From Planctomycetes bacterium RIFCSPHIGHO2_12_FULL_52_36 (lineage in GTDB: Bacteria > Planctomycetota > Brocadiia > Brocadiales > Bathyanammoxibiaceae), in the NCBI GenBank assembly GCA_001828545.1, contig MHYW01000054.1, positions 1 through 9,317 on the forward strand: a DNA stretch of 9,317 bases, written 5' to 3'. This document shows, in pieces, positions 6,189 to 9,317 of this stretch (position 1 is the stretch's first letter; each line of letters begins with the position of its first letter). The notes beneath the pieces were generated by a model, which saw only the letters and a list, made by a program, of their open reading frames with translations, was not told where the DNA came from and did not search any database. A program made the translations under genes and the position numbers.

Positions 6189-7163
6189 ATGCACATAAAA
6201 AAGTGGGCAGGTATCTGTAGAAACGTTATGCTATGGGTCCTGCCCCTTTTCTTTTCCCTCTCCGGCGGTCAGGTACTGGCCCAGGAGATGGAAGACTGCA
6301 TGGAGTGCCACGGTGACTCCACCAAAGTAAGCAAGGTTCCCAGGATAGAGAGGGAGACGGGGGAGGTGAATGTAGTCTCCATGCTTGTAGATAAGGATGC
6401 CTTCATGCACTCCGCCCATGGCCTCTCCAAGGAAGGGTTTACGTGTATAGATTGTCACCAGGACCTGTCTGGTGTTTACGGGGAACATGCCGCATTACTC
6501 CAGCCAGTGGACTGCGTAACCTTCTGCCACGATGACCCAGGGGCCGCCTACCTGGAAGGCAGTCATGTGGGGCACATGAAGGAAAAGGAGAAGGAGAAAA
6601 AGAGAAGACCCCCTACCTGTAAGGAGTGTCACATAGGGCAGAATTCAATGCGCGATACCCCAGTGAAGGACGACCCCTTCCACAGGGGCCAGATGAACCA
6701 GATGTGCTCGGGGTGCCACGAGGAATACAAACTCACCTATTGCACTAACCTCCATGGGCAACTCGCCTCCCTGGGGTACTGTAATACTGACGTAGCCAAC
6801 TGCTCGGATTGTCATGGAGGGCATGAGATATTAAAGAGTGAAGACCCTGCCTCCCAGGTGGGAAAGGAACACATAGTAGAGACCTGTAACAAGTGTCATA
6901 AAGGGGCCGACCAGAAATTTGTTAAGCACATAGCCCACCCCAAGTTCAAGCGTCCAGAGCTATACAAAGACCTTCTCAAAGCCTTAAAAGATAGGGACTT
7001 GAAGAAAATCGCTTCCGACCCACAGAGCTATCTCATGCTCATCTTCTTGATGTACATGGGCATAATTGGATTCACGTTCACTGCCTTTGGTGCCCATTCT
7101 TTGCTCATGTGGTTCAGGATACTCCAGGACGAGAGAAAGGGAGAGGATGGCCATGGCCACTAA
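6189..7163 (+). CDS. Membrane-anchored multihaem cytochrome c (six CxxCH plus one CX3CH)
   Basis: A cytochrome of 324 residues with a signal peptide (1-31, cleavage probably near VLA-QE), a periplasmic multihaem domain and a C-terminal membrane helix (about 281-303) followed by a short charged, His-containing tail. Haem motifs: CMECH (37-41), CIDCH (86-90), C-VTF-CH (109-114, three intervening residues), CKECH (144-148), CSGCH (173-177), CSDCH (205-209) and CNKCH (233-237). Extra histidines such as H74, H77, H100, H126, H129, H165 and H189 could be distal ligands. A Lys/Glu-rich stretch (131-140) is a possible docking surface. AAGGAG at 6173-6178 overlaps the previous stop codon. The gene overlaps the following cytochrome b gene, implying a joint complex that moves electrons between the membrane b-haems and periplasmic carriers. 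Confidence 0.9.
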   Translation: MHIKKWAGICRNVMLWVLPLFFSLSGGQVLAQEMEDCMECHGDSTKVSKVPRIERETGEVNVVSMLVDKDAFMHSAHGLSKEGFTCIDCHQDLSGVYGEHAALLQPVDCVTFCHDDPGAAYLEGSHVGHMKEKEKEKKRRPPTCKECHIGQNSMRDTPVKDDPFHRGQMNQMCSGCHEEYKLTYCTNLHGQLASLGYCNTDVANCSDCHGGHEILKSEDPASQVGKEHIVETCNKCHKGADQKFVKHIAHPKFKRPELYKDLLKALKDRDLKKIASDPQSYLMLIFLMYMGIIGFTFTAFGAHSLLMWFRILQDERKGEDGHGH

Positions 7164-7989
7164 GAAGGAAGAAAAACTCTATCTTAGATTTACTCTTTTC
7201 CACAGGGTCAGCCACCTCCTCCTCATCATAAGCTTTTTTGGATTAGTCCTGACAGGTATGCCCCTTGCCTTCCAGGGACAAGATTGGGCAAGGTGGCTCT
7301 ATGCCTTGCTGGGAGGATACCCCACCTGTGGTTATATCCATCGGATATGTGCCGGGATGACCTTCCTCTGCGCATTCCTCCACTTCGCCTACGTCTCCAA
7401 CATAGTGCTGAGGAAAGGGGAAGGGGCAAAGATAATGTGGGGGGTAGAGTCAATAATGCTACAGCCTAGAGACGTGGTGGACGTCCTGGCAGACGTAAAG
7501 TGGCTACTGGGTTTTGGTCCAAGACCCGCCTTTGACCGCTGGATATACTGGGAGAAATTTGAGTACCTCTCCCTCATGTGGGGTACCATAGTTATGGCCG
7601 TTACAGGTTTCATGCTCTGGTTCCCCACCACCTTTTCTATAGCATTTCCAGGATGGGCAATGGACATAGCCCTAGTAGCCCATCGTTATGAGGCCATACT
7701 GGCCGCCGCCTTTGTTTTCACTATACACTTTATCCATACCCATCTTCTCCCAGACAGGGTCCCCGTGGACGAGGCCATGTTCACCGGCAGGGTGTCAGGG
7801 GAAGAACTACAGCACGAGAGGCCCACGCAGTACAAAAGGCTCCTGGAGGCAGGTATCCTGGAGACCTACCGTGTGCCGCCCAACAGGACCCTATCGCTAC
7901 TATCCAAGATTGTTGCAGTGCCTTTACTCCTTATAGGGTTAATGCTTACTAGCTTAATGGTGTCTTCCTTTATCCTAGACCTCATTTAG
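7147..7989 (+). CDS. Five-helix b-type cytochrome, quinone-linked subunit
   Basis: An integral membrane protein of 280 residues with helices at about 21-41, 62-84, 141-161, 181-199 and 255-277. Histidines suited to bind two b haems lie in FHRVSH (19, 23), IHR (65), LHF (79), AHR (179) and IHFIHTH (194, 197, 199). The segment HLLPDRVPVD..MFTG (199-214) resembles that of cytochrome b subunits associated with multihaem cytochromes c and of formate dehydrogenase gamma-type proteins. I place the start at ATG 7147 because the longer upstream ORF lies inside the previous gene and has no family features; ATG 7153 (9 bases after GGGAG at 7139-7143) is equally possible. It overlaps the upstream cytochrome c gene by 11-17 bases, so translation is probably coupled. 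Its role is most likely quinol oxidation or quinone reduction for the adjacent cytochromes. Confidence 0.85.
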   Translation: MAMATKKEEKLYLRFTLFHRVSHLLLIISFFGLVLTGMPLAFQGQDWARWLYALLGGYPTCGYIHRICAGMTFLCAFLHFAYVSNIVLRKGEGAKIMWGVESIMLQPRDVVDVLADVKWLLGFGPRPAFDRWIYWEKFEYLSLMWGTIVMAVTGFMLWFPTTFSIAFPGWAMDIALVAHRYEAILAAAFVFTIHFIHTHLLPDRVPVDEAMFTGRVSGEELQHERPTQYKRLLEAGILETYRVPPNRTLSLLSKIVAVPLLLIGLMLTSLMVSSFILDLI

Positions 7990-8081
7990 GCCTGGAGGTA
8001 CTGGAGGTAGAGGTGTAAACGTCTAGAATTCGTGGTTTTACGACTGGCGTCCGAAGAGGTGCTGGAATTTCAAAAAATTTG

Positions 8082-8109
8082 TTGACATATTTAATCTGTC
8101 ATGTATAAT
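8082..8109 (+). promoter_or_regulatory. Nearly consensus sigma-70 promoter of the Cys-rich protein gene
   Basis: TTGACA (8082-8087), a 16-base spacer and TATAAT (8104-8109): both hexamers are perfect. The start is expected near 8116, leaving a leader of about 80 bases. This is the strongest promoter visible in the window. The rest of the 7990-8196 spacer holds a 9-base tandem duplication (CTGGAGGTA, 7992-8009) and no gene that I can see. Confidence 0.75.
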
Positions 8110-8180
8110 CTTTTGCCTGGTACGAGTAGGTATAAAGAAGGTCTGCCTCTAAAACTGCCTGGGAAAAATAACAAGAAAGA

Positions 8181-8190
8181 AGGGGGGTGA
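8181..8190 (+). promoter_or_regulatory. Strong ribosome binding site deciding a GTG start
   Basis: AGGGGGGTGA closely resembles the anti-16S complement AGGAGGTGA and ends 6 bases before GTG 8197. This supports GTG as the start of the Cys-rich protein, which also places the signal peptide correctly. Confidence 0.7.
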
Positions 8191-8196
8191 AGAAGA

Positions 8197-8730
8197 GTGA
8201 AGCGATACGGCTTAACTTGCTTAGTAGCGTTCTTCTTACTTGGGTTGCTCGCCCCGCTAGCCTCTGCAGAAGGCCAGCCCTGCAAACCAGTTCAGGTCTT
8301 TAAGAAGTTCTGGTGCGATACCTGCAAGCTGGTGAGCGAGTTCCCGGACTGCAAAAATCAGCAGTACGTATGGGACTGGGAGAAACACAAGGGGGAGAAG
8401 AACCCCCACATGAATTTACCTTACTGCTGGGCTTGCCAGAAATCGGGTTTTGTCTGCATAAAGTGTGGTAAGTGCTATAATAAGGCGCAATTGCTTAAGC
8501 TCGGTGGGGTGTGTGAGGATGATGGCGACGATACACAAAGTCAGAAGGATCTCGCCAAAGTCGTATTTAAGTGCCCAGACGGGCACAACTCTGATGAGCC
8601 AGGTACAGGTCACACTTTGGTAGCTGGCGCCTACGAGGAACAGATAGAAAATCCTGGTAATTGCCCCACGTGCGGTAAGCCTCTTAAAACGGAGTGTACC
8701 AAGTCGGGTACTTGTCCACACCAGGGTTAG
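8197..8730 (+). CDS. Secreted cysteine-rich, probably metal-binding protein of unknown function
   Basis: 177 residues. A signal peptide (1-24) with cleavage after LASA is clear. The mature chain has 15 cysteines, many in paired zinc-ribbon or knuckle-like motifs: CDTC (40-43), CWAC (77-80), CIKCGKC (87-93), CPDGH (126-130) and NPGNCPTCGKPL (152-163). The last two resemble the CPMH...NPGxCPxCGM layout of the heavy-metal-binding domain found in copper and other metal transporters, with substitutions. There is no CxxCH haem motif. No enzyme family is recognised. The protein could bind Zn, Cu or another soft metal, or act as a thiol-rich periplasmic factor. It has its own strong promoter and may be co-transcribed with the beta-propeller gene downstream. 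Confident as a gene; function is inferred only from the cysteine patterns. Confidence 0.85.
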   Translation: MKRYGLTCLVAFFLLGLLAPLASAEGQPCKPVQVFKKFWCDTCKLVSEFPDCKNQQYVWDWEKHKGEKNPHMNLPYCWACQKSGFVCIKCGKCYNKAQLLKLGGVCEDDGDDTQSQKDLAKVVFKCPDGHNSDEPGTGHTLVAGAYEEQIENPGNCPTCGKPLKTECTKSGTCPHQG

Positions 8731-8756
8731 TGAAGTCCTTTGATGGTTTCTTATTA

Positions 8757-8782
8757 CGCCGTAGGCGAATTTGCCTATGGCG
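8757..8782 (+). repeat. GCCTGAGGCG-family palindrome, copy 3, between two secreted-protein genes
   Basis: CGCCGTAGGC (8757-8766) pairs with GCCTATGGCG (8773-8782), with one G-U pair, around the loop GAATTT, giving a strong 10-bp hairpin. The sequence is related to 4443-4474 and 5290-5321. It lies 26 bases after the Cys-rich gene's stop and 33 bases before the next ATG. There is no U-run, so it is not a classical terminator; it could stabilise or process the transcript. Confidence 0.7.
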
Positions 8783-8815
8783 AGGTTCTATCACAAGTCG
8801 GAGGAGGGTTAGTAG

Positions 8816-9317
8816 ATGAATAGAAGCAGATTACTGGCAGGGATACTGGGGGCTGCAATCCTCAGCCTTATCCTTGCCCAAACCACCTATGCGGGTTTCG
8901 TTCAGGGGACCCGTGTAAAGACGGAGTGCACATCACCTTTCCACATTTCCACCTCACCTGACGGCAACACCCTATTTGTAGTCAACCAGTCTGGTCACAG
9001 CGTCACCTTTATAGACGCCAAGTCCCAGAAGGTTGTAGGGGAAGTTGCCGTAGAGGTCCAGCCTGAATACGCCGCATGCACCCCTGACGGCAAGACCTTG
9101 TATGTAGCCAACGCTGAGTCTGACAGCGTCTCAGTGGTGGACATTGCCTCAAAGGCAGTTACAAAGACAATCAAGGTAGGAGACTGGCCTTGCAGTGTAA
9201 AGCTCACTGCCGATGGCAAGAAGGCCTATGTCTGTTGCTCAGGCAGCTTGTGGGATAAGATTGACATCATTGACACTACCCGCAACGAAAAGGTCGGAGA
9301 GATAACCCTGCCCGATT
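8816..9317 (+). CDS. Secreted YVTN-family beta-propeller protein (C-terminus beyond window)
   Basis: The 167 visible residues begin with a signal peptide (1-26, cleavage after TYA). Propeller blades of about 42 residues then repeat the pattern SPDGNTLFVVN...SVTFID (47-67), TPDGKTLYVAN...SVSVVD (89-109) and TADGKKAYVCC...KIDIID (131-153), which is the YVTN/YncE-type signature. Such proteins are periplasmic or surface seven-bladed propellers, often of unknown ligand, and sometimes sit beside redox or metal proteins. Cysteines at 38, 88, 126, 140 and 141 are more numerous than I would expect, but there is no CxxCH haem motif in the visible part. GGAGGAGG at 8800-8807 supports the ATG. Probably the second gene after the Cys-rich protein. 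Confidence 0.9.
   Translation, partial: MNRSRLLAGILGAAILSLILAQTTYAGFVQGTRVKTECTSPFHISTSPDGNTLFVVNQSGHSVTFIDAKSQKVVGEVAVEVQPEYAACTPDGKTLYVANAESDSVSVVDIASKAVTKTIKVGDWPCSVKLTADGKKAYVCCSGSLWDKIDIIDTTRNEKVGEITLPD

Noticed and set aside
7066..7146. Extended N-terminus of the cytochrome b gene
   Set aside because: These 27 codons overlap the conserved membrane helix region of the upstream cytochrome c and encode an Arg/Ser-rich stretch unlike the family; starts at 7147 or 7153 have ribosome binding sites.
7992..8009. Tandem CTGGAGGTA duplication after the cytochrome b gene
   Set aside because: Only two 9-base units; too short to assign any role.
8416..8721. 101-codon minus-strand open frame
   Set aside because: It is antisense to the Cys-rich protein gene, which has a promoter, ribosome binding site and signal peptide.

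Overview
The window is a chromosomal segment of an anaerobic or facultatively respiring, Gram-negative-type bacterium. The reasons are a selenocysteine-containing formate dehydrogenase, three cytochrome genes in tandem (two multiheme c-type and one b-type), secreted Cys-rich and beta-propeller proteins, and a complete HslUV protease pair. The intergenic space is full of small palindromic repeats of the sort common in environmental Planctomycetota, Nitrospirota or Desulfobacterota-like genomes. The sequence alone does not fix the phylum.

Left part, minus strand (1-2659): a long formate dehydrogenase alpha subunit with a NuoG-like N-terminal Fe-S region. It is cut by the window edge close to its C-terminus. 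Its frame is interrupted only by a TGA at 1595-1597. That TGA sits exactly where the catalytic Sec/Cys belongs and is followed by a SECIS-like hairpin, so I annotate one continuous selenoprotein. A promoter and ribosome binding site lie just upstream of its GTG start.

Centre (2660-5074): a 345-base repeat-rich spacer, then hslU and hslV on the minus strand (transcription order hslV, hslU), separated by a 132-base spacer that contains one palindromic element inserted inside another. HslU ends exactly where a repeat begins and takes its stop codon from it.

Right part, plus strand (5362-9317): a divergent region of about 290 bases holds a promoter for a tight three-gene cytochrome operon. It encodes a c554-like cytochrome with three canonical haem motifs and one C-X1-C-H motif, a membrane-anchored cytochrome c with six canonical motifs and one C-X3-C-H motif, and a five-helix cytochrome b. 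The likely role is electron transfer between the quinone pool and periplasmic carriers. A nearly consensus sigma-70 promoter then drives a small secreted protein with 15 cysteines in its mature part. After a repeat hairpin follows a secreted YVTN-type beta-propeller gene that runs off the right edge.

Taken together the genes fit a periplasm-centred respiratory lifestyle with formate as one possible cytoplasmic electron source. No direct link between the formate dehydrogenase and the cytochrome operon is shown by the sequence.
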